Shown here piece after piece: positions 11,201 to 22,328 of a stretch of 64,000 bases of DNA (within the stretch, counting starts at the first letter, position 1; each line of letters starts with the position of its first letter). A program made the translations under genes and the position numbers. The notes under the pieces were generated by a model, which saw only the letters and a list, made by a program, of their open reading frames with translations, made no database searches and had not been told where the DNA came from. The stretch comes from Impatiens glandulifera (lineage: Eukaryota; Streptophyta; Magnoliopsida; Ericales; Balsaminaceae): positions 125,559,641 through 125,623,640 of the forward strand of contig NC_061862.1 in NCBI RefSeq assembly GCF_907164915.1, written 5' to 3'.

Positions 11201-14181
11201 ATCTTTATAATCGCAAAATCCTAAATAAGAAACATTAATCGCAAAACGCTAATCAAGAAAAGCTAATCGAAAAAACCCTAATTGAAAAACGCTAATCCCT
11301 ATCATCAAAAAAGCATACAATAATTCATGATCAAAATATCAAATAAGCATATTATATGAGGATCAGGATCAAAACATAAAACAAATATACAATATTTTGG
11401 GATCGTAAAATCTTAATCAAGAAACTCTAATCGTAAAATTCTAATAAAAAACGTTAAACCCTAACATCAAATAAGCATACAATATATCGGGATCAAAACA
11501 TCAAACAAGCATACAATATCAAGATTATACTTTGGTGACTTGGTGGATGCAATAATAATCTTCTCTTGAAACAAAGACGAAGAGACATAGGTTGAATAAG
11601 ATGGAAAGGTAATAAGACAAGGTCCTGGTAAAAAATATGCTGTGGAAAACTTTTATTTTTTGGGGGATGGGTAAGCTGTATTTCTAGATGTACTCTACGA
11701 TGTCTCTTTTTGGGGAGGGTTAGTTGTTGCATTCCTTTTATATACTCTAAAAAACAAATAAAAAACCATGAAGATCAACATGATTTATATACTCTAAACA
11801 GATAAACATATAATAGATAAAATGAAGGCAAAAAATTATCCCGAAAATGAATATTTCAGGAGAAAATATCCTGAAAATAAATATTTCGGGAAAAATTCAT
11901 GCTGAAAGAACTTCCCAAAATATTCATTTTTAAGAGAAAAATGTCCCGAAAGATTAATTTTTAGGACGTTTTTCTCCCGAAAATGAATCTTTTGTGAAAA
12001 AATCGTTTCCGGGGACGTGTTAATCCAGCTATACAAAACACATTTTTAACAACTCCAACCAAAAATCTTTATAATCGCAAAACCCTAAACAAGAAACATT
12101 AATCGCAAAACGCTAATCAAGAAAAGCTAATCGAAAAACCCTAATTGAAAAACGCTAATCCCTATCATCAAAAAAGCATACAATATTCCAATATCAAAAT
12201 ATCAAATAAGCATACTATATGAGGATCAGGATCAAAACATCAAACAAATATACAATATTTCGGGATCGTAAAACCCTAATCAAGAAACTCTAATCGTAAA
12301 ATTCTAATAAAAAACGTTAAACCCTAACATCAAACAAGCATAAAATATATCGGGATCAAAACATCAAACAAGCATACAATATCAAGATTATACTTTGGTG
12401 ACTTGGTGGATGCAATAATAATCTTCTCTTGAAACAAAGACGAAGAGACATAGGTTGAATAAGATGGAAAGGTAATAAGACAAAGTCCTGGTAAAAAATA
12501 TGCTGTGGAAAACTTTTATTTTTTGGGGGATGGGTCAGTTGTATTTCTAGATGTACTCTACGATGTCTCTTTTTGGGGAGGGTTAGTTGTTGCATTCCTT
12601 TTATATACTCTAAAAAATAAATAAAAAACTATGAAGATCAACATGGTTTATATACTCTAAACAGATAAACATATAACGGATAAAATGAAGGCAAAAATCA
12701 TCCCGAAAATGAATATTTCAGGAGAAAATATCCTGAAAATGAATATTTCAGGAAAAATTCATGCCGAAAGAGCTTCCCAAAATATTCATTTTCAAGAGAA
12801 AAATGTCCCGAAAGATTAATTTTTAGGACGTTTTTCTCCCGAAAATGAATCTTTCGTGAAAAAATAGTTTCCGGGGACGTTTTAATCCAGCTATACAAAA
12901 ACACATTTTTAACAACTCCAACCAAAAATCTTTATAATCGCAAAATGCTAAATAAGAAACATTAATCGCAAAACGCTAATCAAGAAAAGCTAATCGAAAA
13001 ACCCTAATTGAAAAACGCTAATCCCTATCATCAAAAAAGCATACAATATTTCATGATCAAAATATCAAATAAGCATATTATATGAGGATCAAGATCAAAA
13101 CATCAAACAAATATACAATATTTCGGGATCGTAAAATCCTAATCAAGAAACTCTAATCGTAAAATTCTAATAAAAAACGTTAAACCCTAACATCAAATAA
13201 GCATACAATATATCGGGATCAAAACATCAAACAAGCATACAATATCAAGATTATACTTTGGTGACTTGATGGATGCAATAATAATATTCTCTTGAAACAA
13301 AGACGAAGAGACATAGGTTGAATAAGATGGAAAGGTAATAAGACAAGGTCCTGGTAAAAAATATGCTGTGGAAAACTTTTATTTTTTGGGGGATGGGTCA
13401 GCTGTATTTCTAGATGTACTCTACGATGTCTCTTTTTGGGGAGGGTTAGTTGTTGCATTCTTTTTATATACTCTAAAAAACAAATAAAAAACCATGAAAA
13501 TCAACATGGTTTATATACTCTAAATAGATAAACATATAACAGATAAAATGAAGGCAAAAAATCATCCCGAAAATGAATATTTCAGGAGAAAATATCCTGA
13601 AAATGAATATTTCGGGAAAAATTCATGCTGAAAGAGCTTCCCAAAATATTCATTTTTAAGAGAAAAATGTCCCGAAAGATTAATTTTTAGGACGTTTTTC
13701 TCCCGAAAATGAATCTTTCGTGAAAAAATCGTTTCCGGGGATGTGTTAATCCAGCTATACAAAACACATTTTTAACAACTCTAACCAAAAATCTTTATAA
13801 TCGCAAAACCCTAAACAAGAAACATTAATCGCAAAACGCTAATCAAGAAAAGCTAATCGAAAAACCCTAATTGAAAAACGCTAATCCCTATCATCAAAAA
13901 AGCATACAATATTTAATGATCAAAATATCAAATAAGCATACTATATGAGGATCAGGATCAAAACATCAAACAAATATACAATATTTCGGGATCGTAAAAC
14001 ACTAATCAAGAAACTCTAATTGTAAAATTCTAATAAAAAACGTTAAACCCTAACATCAAACAAGAATACAATATATCGGGATTAAAACATCAAACAAGCA
14101 TACAATATCAAGATTATACTTTGGTGACTTGGTGGATGCAATAATAATCTTCTCTTGAAACAAAGACGAAGAGACATAGGT
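8151..14181 (-). repeat. Seven tandem ~863-bp units of a gene's 5' region
   Basis: The phrase TGAATAAGATGGAAAGG starts units at 8151, 9001, 9864, 10728, 11593, 12456 and 13319, with the matching end at about 14181. The spacings are 850, 863, 864, 865, 863, 863 and 863 bp. Each unit, read on the minus strand, holds the leader and first large exon of the Ulp1-like gene: a start followed by QLTLPKKRHRRVHLEIQ and ending FHLIQ. Only the leftmost unit continues into the rest of the gene. In the others FHLIQ is joined to the leader sequence ending CCTATGTCTCTTCG. The 66-79-codon frames repeated in every unit are by-products. AAACCCTAA motifs and a TCAGGA-n7-TCCTGA hairpin recur in each unit. The units are nearly identical, so the expansion is recent or homogenised. 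Confidence 0.93.
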
Positions 14182-14335
14182 TTAGAAACTAATAGAAATA
14201 AAAACGAATAGTAGAAATAAGATACTATAAGACTTACCATTTCGAACTTTTAAGCTGAAGAAGAAGGAAGAAGACATCGAATAAGAATAGACGGAATTGC
14301 TGACTAAAGAAGAAGCAAGAAAAAGATGACGCTGA
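14182..14335 (-). pseudogene. Leader/first exon candidate of the Ulp1-like gene
   Basis: Unique sequence to the right of the array, i.e. upstream on the minus strand. It contains an ATG followed by a Ser/Phe-rich stretch (MSSSFFFSLK) and then a good donor, AATGGTAAGTC, near 14235-14245. A second copy of this stretch lies at about 63185-63345, so it is a transcribed-looking 5' end carried with the gene. The exon call is tentative. Confidence 0.4.
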
Positions 14336-14339
14336 ATAA

Positions 14340-15480
14340 AAGGTTTTGCCAGATTATGTTTAATCTTTCGGCACTGGCTATTTCACAATAGTTTGAGAAT
14401 TTCTAGTTAAATAAGGCCAAAGCTGAACGAAATGGGTAAATCTTTCGGCTTTACCTTTAAATAATGAAAAATTTAATCCATATCTTTCGGTAATGAACTT
14501 CTTCACTAATTTCTTTTCCCTTTTCTAAGTGGTTTTAGTTTCTAAGTATATGGATCTTTTTTAATTATCTAATCATATCAATTGTGTTTAAATATTCTAA
14601 GTTTAAAGATTGTGATTGAATTTACAAGTATATGTGTGTGTTTGATTATATAAAGATTTATAGAGGTTTGTGTTTGAGTTTAATTAGAATGAGTGATTAT
14701 GATTTTCTTTTGTATGTGTAGATGTTGTGTTTCATTTCTAAGTATAATATAGTGTTTAGCTTCATAAGGATAAAATATAATCACGCTTAAATCTGATGAA
14801 TTATGAATTTTGAAGGAGTCAAATACCGAAAGATTTACATCATATCTTTCGTTATTTATAAGTAAAACCGAAAGATTTGGTTAAATCTTTCGATATTGGC
14901 CTCTTCCCAAAAGTTTGGGAATTTATGGTTAATTAAGGACAAAGCCGAAAGAAATTGGTAAATCTTTCGGTATTTATAAGTGTTATTTTGGTTTCTAAGT
15001 ATATGGATCTTGTTTAATTATCCAAGCATGTCAATTGTATTTCAATATTTCAAGTATAGGGATTATGATTGAATTTACAAGTATAGATTTGTGTTTGATT
15101 ATATAAATATGTATAAAAGTTTGTGTTTGAGTTTAATTAGAATGAGTGATTATGATTTGCTTTTGTATGTGTAGATGTTGTGTTTCATTTCTAAGTATAG
15201 GATTGTGTTTAAGTTCAATAGGATAAAATATAATTATGCTTAAATTTGATTAATTATGAAATTTGAAGGGTCAAATACCGAAAGATTTACATCATATCTT
15301 TCGGTATTTATAAGTAAAGCGAAAGATATGATTAAATCTTTCGGTATTGGCCTCTATCTATCAGTTTGAGAATTTTTGGTTAACTAATGCCAAAGCCGAA
15401 AAAATAGCCATATCTATCGACCATTAATTTCAGTTCAATACCGAAAGATATAAGTAAAACTTTTGGTATTGATACTATAT
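14340..15480 (+). repeat. CACTA-type subterminal repeats, left side
   Basis: Repeated motifs ACCGAAAGATTT and AAATCTTTCGGT occur in both orientations, often as facing pairs (for example 14815-14855, 14865-14895 and 15275-15305). They are separated by AT-rich stretches that are themselves duplicated (14580-14760 resembles 15000-15220). The same motif fills the right end of the element at 48890-49400. In CACTA elements such arrays are binding sites for the element's DNA-binding protein. The expected terminal CACTA sequence was not found at the left side. Confidence 0.7.
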
Positions 15481-15622
15481 ATCACAATTTTGGCAAAAAC
15501 CCTCCCCTATGCTCTTTTTTTCCTCTTTGTCGATTCTAGCCGCCTCTCCGTCGAAGCCATTCTCCGTCAAATCCAGCCGCCGGATCTAGAGGCATAAGGA
15601 CTTCGCGTCGGACCCCCATAGT
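15481..15622. other. Unassigned GC-richer stretch before the transposase
   Basis: A short stretch with GCCGCCTCTCCGTCGAAGCC-like sequence. It is richer in GC than its surroundings and resembles a captured 5' untranslated or coding scrap. No frame or family could be supported. Confidence 0.3.
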
Positions 15623-16669
15623 GTGAGACTTGGTTTATCAAGATATGGGATCCAACCCTTTGCAAATGGGGAAAAATCAAACAGTATTTGGTTGGTTATT
15701 CTAACTCCTTATAACGTGTCACCCACTCTTTACATGGATTCAAGTAATTTCATTCTACTTATGTTAATTCTAGGCCCAAAGAGTCCGGGAGATGTAATTG
15801 ACATATTTCTCTATCCATTGATTGAAGAGTTGTTTAAACTGTGGATCGTGGTGTGAGAACATTAGATACACACACATCACAATCCTTTAACATGCGAGCA
15901 TCATTGTTAGGATCATCAATGACTTCCCAACGTATGTGAATTTGTCTGGGTGGAGTACAAAAGGGAAACTCACTTATCCTTGTTATAACTGTGACACTAT
16001 ATGATTTCGATTAGTTAATGGGCTGAAACAATGTTACCTGGGTCACAAACGTCCCTCCACCAAACCACAAATACATGAGAAATAAAGAGTCGTTTGATGG
16101 TCGAACATATTATAGAGAACCCTCAAAAATGTTAACGGGGAAAAAAAATTACGAGCAAGCACGAGACCTAGAAGACACTGTTATGACTACATATCAGAGG
16201 ATGAAAACTAAAATATATCATAAGACACGGGGATACAATTGGAACAAAATTGGCATTTTCCTTCTTAGTGGAGATCACTATATTTGAGACATAATTTAGA
16301 TGTGATGCATATTGAGAAAAATATTTGTGATAGAGTATTGGAAACAATGATGAATATGAAGTAGAAAACTAAGGATGGTCCTACAACCCGAAAAGATTTA
16401 CAACTCTTGAACATTAAACACTAGTTACATCCTATAAATATCGGAGGAGTAGTTCATTATCATGAAGCCCCTTTCACTCTGTCCTCTAAGAATAAACAAT
16501 ATTTTTGTAAATTTCTGAAGTATCTTAAGTTACCTGATGGATTTTTCTCAAACATTGGAGGTTGTGTAAATTTGTAAGAGAAGAAGATTACGGGATTGAA
16601 GAGTCATGATTGTAACATTTTATTAGAATACCTTATTCGTCTAGTAACACGTGGATTGCTTTCAGATGT
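15623..16669 (+). pseudogene. CACTA transposase (TNP2-type), part 1
   Basis: Encodes the central part of an En/Spm-type transposase: LSRYGIQPFANGEKSNSIW, then VILTPYNVSPTLYM and LGPKSPGDVIDIFLYPLIEEL in one frame. Later, frame-shifted, come NNVTWV, YNWNKIGIF and LDVMHIEKNICDRVLETMM. In the family the motif before NPFG is S-D-G; here the Asp position reads Tyr, so a likely catalytic residue is lost. The N-terminal third is missing, with the subterminal repeats lying almost directly upstream. The gene is cut at 16669 by element A and resumes in sense at 35526. Confidence 0.85.
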
Positions 16670-18640
16670 TGTTGGGTCAAATTATTTTGACTAAGTGTTG
16701 AAATAGTTTGACTATTGGATTTTGATAATGAAATAACTTATGCGTCTAATTGTTTTTGATGCAGGTGTATTAAAGAACAATCTTATTAGACTTGGTTCTA
16801 ATGAGGCTCATTAGACCGATTTGGTATTAGATGCACGAAGTTAGATGTGCAGTCTAACTAGCAAAGTTAGACGTGTAGTCTAACTAAGCGGAGTTAGACG
16901 TGCAGTCTAACTAGAGGAATTAGACATGTAGTCTAAATCGTGGAGTTAGACATGCAGTCATAGACTCCGTAATTAGACGTGCAGTCTAACTCAACGGAGT
17001 TAGACGTGTAGTCTAATATATTCGTAATTAGACGTGCAGTCTAACTCAGCGGAGTTAGACGTACAGTCTAATATATTCGTAATTAGACGTGCAGTCTAAC
17101 TCAGCGGAGTTAGACATGTAGTCTAATATATTCGTAATTAGACATGTAGTCTAACCAGCAGAGTTAGACGTGCAGTTTAATATATTCGTAATTAGACGTG
17201 CAGTCTAACTTAGCGGAGTTAGACGTGCAGTCTAATATATTCGGAATTAGACGTGCAGTCTAACTTGCAGTCTAATAGAATCCGGAGTTAGACGTGCAGT
17301 CTAATGGAACTCGTAATTAAACGTGCAGTCTAACTCAGCGGAGTTAGACGTGCAGTCTAATGGAACTTGTAATTAGACGTGCAGTCTAATGGAACTTGTA
17401 ATTAGACGTGCAGTCTAACTCAGCGGAGTTAGACGTGCAGTCTAATATACTCAGAATTAAATGTGTAGTCTAATATATTGTGAAAGTTAGACGTGTAGTC
17501 TAACTCCTTCAGACAAGTCTGAAGTAGAACAGGAATTAGACATGCAGTCTAACTCAGTGGAGTTAGACGTGCAGTTTAATGGTTTGTGAAATATTAGACG
17601 TGAAGTCTAATTGGTGAAAGTTAGACGTGTAGTCTAACTCCTTCAGATTAGTCTGAAGTGATTGTAATTAGATGTTAGTCTAATCCCATTAGACTAGGAA
17701 GTCTAATGGATTCTTCTCTTAGACGGGGACGTTTGATTTCATTAGACGAGGTCGTCTAACTGAAATACGTCTAATGCTATGCTTAAGCAATATGCTTGAA
17801 GCTAGCACCCGCCTACCCACGTGCTATAGCTGTACTCTACTCCTGCTCCACTTTCTAGTGAAGATCAGTACGATAGCTATATGCAACCAACCAACAAATT
17901 CCACGTAAGAGAATTTCCCTCATATTACTTTTTTTGCAGGTACATCTCTGATGGAATATTCGGCGCACTACCAGTTGGTGTACGGCCACGATCCTTATGC
18001 TCTGAACCTGCTGTGTATTATGAAGGCTTTCCAATGGAAGAGTGCCACATATTATTCTAAAGATTCGATCGTTAGTCTCTGCCCAGTATTTATCAAATCT
18101 CAAGGACAACGGACAAACTGCCATTCGATCAACTAAAAAATACAATATGAGAAGAACGACTGTGAAATCAATTTCTTTGAATATTCAAGCCGTAAGATGC
18201 TTTCCTGATTGTACTGTGTGTGAATCAAGAGATAGCTAAAATCAAAAACACCGTTAGCTGAGTGATATTCTTCATCTTGTAAATTGAAAAGAGTGTGTTC
18301 TGTTCAATAGTGAGCTAAGTGTGTGGAAACTGTATTTGATTCGGATCATATTATAGTGAATCCTTCCGGTGGTTGGAAGAAGGGGTGATGTAGGAGAGTT
18401 TGCTCCGAACATCCATTAACAAACTGATGTGTCTTTTCATTACTGTCATCTTCTCATTCTTCATCTTGAGCTTCAAACCTAAGTAAACAATTCCGCCTTG
18501 ATTCTGTTTCAAGTGTTTACAAAGGTTTGCGTAGAATAGAAAGCGAATTAAATCCCTAACAATATTTCTTTAAAACCGTTTTTCATAAGTCTTCATCAAT
18601 AGCCAGACCCCCGTCTTTATCGATAAAGCCGATCCTATCA
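16670..18640 (+). repeat. 5' LTR of element A
   Basis: A 1971-bp LTR with TG...CA ends. About 170 bp of unique sequence is followed by the palindrome array, then unique sequence with the conserved block (GGTTGGAAGAAGGGGTGATGTAG near 18373) and the terminus CGATCCTATCA. The primer site follows two bases later. Compared with the 3' LTR it has scattered substitutions, so A is not a recent insertion. Confidence 0.92.
16840..17690 (+). repeat. Palindrome array in 5' LTR of A
   Basis: About 35 copies of TTAGACGTGCAGTCTAA, each able to pair with itself (TTAGAC with GTCTAA around a GTGCA loop). Two alternating spacers separate them, CTCAGCGGAG and TATATTCGTAA, giving a higher-order unit of about 57 bp. 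Confidence 0.9.
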
Positions 18641-18642
18641 AT

Positions 18643-18655
18643 TGGTATTAGAGCC
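18643..18655 (+). promoter_or_regulatory. Primer binding site (iMet tRNA) of element A
   Basis: TGGTATTAGAGCC begins two bases after the 5' LTR. It matches the usual plant initiator-Met site TGGTATCAGAGCC with one change. Confidence 0.9.
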
Positions 18656-18689
18656 TTGTTTCTATTCTCAAGCATCAAGAACCTGAAGC

Positions 18690-19870
18690 ATGTCTATCAT
18701 TAATGAGATTCCTATTCTGTCAAGGGACAACTGCGAATATTGGATGATGAGAATGCAAGCTCACTTGGCTGCTCTTGACTGTGATATGTGGAGCGTCATT
18801 ACTGATGGCCCCATAAAGATTTCGAAGTCAAGGAGTGAGTGGACTACTGAAGATAATATGACCAACAACCTAGATAATGTTTCTAGGAACATTCTGTATC
18901 AGTCGATCAACATGAACGTGTTCTATGAAATCAAGTCTTGTTCCTCTACTAAAGAGATATGGGATAAGTTAATCAGATCTAGGGTAGAAGTATTCAAGCA
19001 AAGAAGGACCAGAAAGCTTTCATGTGCAGTGAAAACAAATCCAGATGGGCCGATAGCGATTCAGAGGAGTCTCCTGCTTCAAAAGAGAATGAAGTTGTTA
19101 CATGTTTGATGGCAGATGACCAATCCAAGGTAAATGATATCTCTGTACCAGAATTTACAAACGAGGAGTTAACTAATGCACTCAATGAAATGGCCATTGA
19201 GTTCAAGAAGTTAACTGACTCTTTTTACGAAATAAAAGTTAAATATGAATTAACTATTCTTTTTTCCAACAAAAAATCTGAATCAAACGTTTTTGACGAA
19301 AACATAGCAGAGATCTCATCTGAGAATGAAATGCTTAGAGAACAGATTCTAACTTTTTCATCTGAAAACAAGAGATTAAACTATGTAGTTAGTGCATGAA
19401 AAAGGTTCGGAGATGCTGTCAAACATCAGATCAGTATGTTGAAACCTGTTGGATCTAGATCCGAATTGGGATTTGACAGCAATGAGCCTAACCTGTCCTG
19501 CAAAAAATCAAACTTAGAAACTGACAAGTTTAAGCCAATAAGCTTTGTTAAAGGGAGTATGACTAACATTGAATCCGATCCTATTCATGAAGAAGTAGCC
19601 TTCAAAAATGAAATAATTTATGTTCTGCCGACTGTTAGTTGGCTTAAGAATAAGTTAGAAGCAGCAAGCAAGTCTGGCAATCTAAAACCTGACTCTAAGT
19701 CAATGAGTTTTAAAAGAAAGTCTTCTTCAAAAGCTAAGGGATCAGTGGCTAGAAGAAAGTCGTCTGCTAAGTCAAAAACATACGTATTAATCACAGCACA
19801 AAATGAGAAATCCATAAGAATAACTCAAATATGGATTCCTAAGGGTCTGATTGACCGAGGACCCAATTGA
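18690..19870 (+). pseudogene. gag: gag of element A, broken
   Basis: Nucleocapsid precursor of a copia element. It opens at ATG 18690 with LSRDNCEYWMMRMQAHL, then DMWSVITDGP and a W-T-T-E-D motif, the N-terminal part of plant copia gag. At about 18990 an internal deletion removes the middle, including the Cys-His zinc knuckle. The sequence resumes in another frame at 19022 (SRWADSDSEESP, then VVTCLMADDQSK). A Trp-to-stop change (TGA at 19397-19399) follows; the homologous position in element B still reads Trp. The basic C-terminal part continues in the same frame to 19870. It cannot produce Gag. Confidence 0.88.
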
Positions 19871-20616
19871 AAGTGGGTACCAAAAGATTGTAAATATTTA
19901 TTTATGTAGGTACAAATAAACGAAGGGCTGGAAGAATCTGTATGGTATCTTGATAGCGGATGTTCCAGGCATATGACAGGAAATAGACAGCTTATTACTG
20001 ATATATCAGATTGCTCTGGACCTAAGATTACCTTTGGTGACAACAAAATAGTAATCTAACTATTAATGACGTGCTACTTGTTGACAATCTGTGCTATAAG
20101 TTGATCAGCATTAGTCAGTTATGTGATAATGGCCTGTCATTTGATTTTCACACTCACTCATGTCTAGTTAAGGATCAAGATGGAAATACTCTGTTAACTG
20201 GTAGTAGAGTAGGAAACTCATACAAAATGAATTGGAAAAAAGAGTTATTTGATCTTATGTGCATGATTGCCAAGAATGACCAGAAATGGTTATGGCATAA
20301 ACGTTTGAACCATTTAAATTTCAAGACCATCAACAACATGTACTCAAACAATTTAGTTATTGGTTTGCCCAAACTTCAGTTCTCAAAGGACAAGATATAC
20401 ACTGCTTTCCAGTTAGGTAAACAGGGCAGATCATCATTCAAAAGTAAAGGGAAATCACAATCCAACCGTTGCCTAGAACTTTTACATATGGATCTGTTTA
20501 GTCCAATACCTGTAAAAAGTATAGGAGGAATAAGATTTGCCCTAATTGTTAGTGATGATTTTTTTCGATTTACATGGGTTGCATTTTTACCTTCAAAAGA
20601 TAAAACTGTTGAAAAC
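19871..20616 (+). pseudogene. pol: Protease and integrase N-terminal half of element A
   Basis: The protease motif WYLDSGCSRHMTGN has its catalytic Asp at 19952-19954. A frame change follows near 20057. Then comes the GAG-pre-integrase region in the frame 20071-20622: WHKRLNHLNFKTINN has the His pair, but the usual Cys pair is damaged because YTAFQLGKQ stands where C-x2-C is expected. The integrase core starts at LELLHMDLFSP with the first catalytic Asp, followed by LIVSDDFFRFTWVAFL. The reading is cut at 20616 by element C and continues after 30010. Confidence 0.9.
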
Positions 20617-21876
20617 TGTTAGGATCGGGGACGCCCTTGGAGGACCGGGGTGTTTTCCGGTTTTAAGTAAGGGAGGCCGCTTACAACAACACACAACTTG
20701 GTGATAGTCCGGTTAGAGACTAAAACCGTTCTCAGCACTGCACAGCCTGTCACAGACTCTTGAACCGGTGTTCAAGGGCGGAAGTGTCTGTTTCAGGTTG
20801 AAGCAACGTTTGCGACTTTTAGATGATGTTTAAGGAGGAAGATGTTTAATGAGAGTGAGTGACCGGTTTTGGAAGTATGATTGGTTTGTGGTTTTATGGT
20901 AAGATAGCGGGAAATGAAAACGAAATGAAAGAACACAAGACACAGAAATTTGTTTATGGATGTTCGGAGCAAATCCTCCTACGTCACCCCTTCTTCTCAG
21001 GTTATGAGAAGGATCTCCACTAACTCTTTAGAGTTACAATTTACACTTCCGGTCGAGCCCAACTTCGCTACTCGCCGGTTACACCAAATTCACACTTTGA
21101 TGTAATACAACACAACACAATAATCACACACAAGGATTTCCGGTTTTAGGCAAACCGACTTTAGAATATAGAACTTTATCTCTCTAGAATTGAATGCTTT
21201 ATGACTTTCACAATTTCAACTACTCAATTTCTCGTATTCACTGCTGCATTAAATGAAGACGTTTGATCTTCCTTTTATAGCTGAAAGTAGCTAACGGCTA
21301 CTTTCTTCTCTCTCTTGCGGATTGGTTGATCATTAGCACGCCTATCTGCAGGAGGATTTCTTGCACGCTTCAACTTCCTCAACACCTGGCATTCATGCAG
21401 GTGACTCTGAGCAGATGATGACATAACCGGTTTTCAGATTGATACACGTGTTGAACATCCGCTTCCGGTCGTCAGCATCGGATCACCAAGGCATCATTGC
21501 TTTCCTCCCATGCTTCTGATCGGATCCGATCTTCTTTTATCTTTTCGAGACACGTTTCCTCCGTCACAGTACGTCACTCTTGAGATTTGAATCTTCTGAC
21601 TTTTGATCTGTACTTTCCGGTTTCTGTATCTTTGTGCATTATGATCCGGTTGAAGTGTGTTCTTCTGTTCTTTGCTAACCGGTTGCTTGAGAAAGTGAAG
21701 CCGGTTCCTGTGATCATTTGTCTTGATCACTTGAAGCCGGTTTCTTTGATGTAATAGCAGCTGGTTATTGATGCACGATTTCCGGTTCTGGTTTGTTCAG
21801 TACCTGCACATGAAGTTTAATTTCTGTTTAGTTTGTCTGGCCGGTTCCAAAATTAATCTACTTAATTTTTCTATCA
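20617..21876 (-). repeat. Left LTR of C (minus orientation)
   Basis: Reverse complement of the LTR at 28746-30005. It has a TATA-like motif at 21271-21279 (CCTTTTATA on the + strand). The conserved block reads on the minus strand as GGGGTGACGTAGGAGG, followed by GCTCCGAACATCC, in 20952-21000. AACCGG motifs are frequent. The 78-codon frame inside it is also present, identical, in the right LTR and is not a gene. Confidence 0.93.
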
Positions 21877-22111
21877 ATTTCTCCCTTTTTGATTATTTAG
21901 AATAAATATTCAAAAATTGTAATGTGTGGCCGGTTTAAGAAAATTAACTTACTTAATTTTTCTATCAATTTCTCCCTTTTTGATTATTTAGAATAAATAT
22001 TCAAAAATTGTAATGTGTGGCCGGTTTTAAGAAAATTAACTTACTTAATTTTTCTATCAATTTCTCCCTTTTTGATTATTTAGAATAAATATTCAAAACT
22101 TGTAATGTATG
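21839..22111 (-). repeat. Three tandem copies of the LTR/polypurine junction
   Basis: A block of 91-92 bp occurs three times. It contains the LTR edge (CTTAATTTTTCTATCA on the + strand), the polypurine complement TTTCTCCCTTTTT and GATTATTTAGAATAAATATT. Repeats start near 21861, 21952 and 22044. Read on the minus strand this gives three polypurine tracts in front of the LTR. Multiple polypurine tracts are a known Sirevirus trait. Confidence 0.88.
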
Positions 22112-22328
22112 GCCGGTTTTAAAGATTTTGTTTGAGAGAAACGTGTTTGAAAAACATGTGTTTGATTTTTGATAAGTGTATGTTTTGAAAAATATGAGAG
22201 ATAGGTGAACTTGTATGTTTTGAAAAACGTAGACAATATGTTTTGAAAAACACAAAAGATAGCAAGAGTGACCAAGTTCTGAAACACATCAAAAACATAA
22301 TTGTTTAAAGTAATTATGGAAATAGAGT

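Noticed and set aside
8397..13762. Repeated 66-95-codon minus-strand frames in the array as genes
   Set aside because: The 75-codon frame repeats only because the unit repeats. It lies in the leader/promoter part and shows no protein family. Only the QLTLPKKRHRR frame is a plausible exon.
21494..21730. 78-codon frame in both LTRs of element C (also 28892-29128)
   Set aside because: Identical because the LTRs are identical. It lies in non-coding LTR sequence and matches no family.
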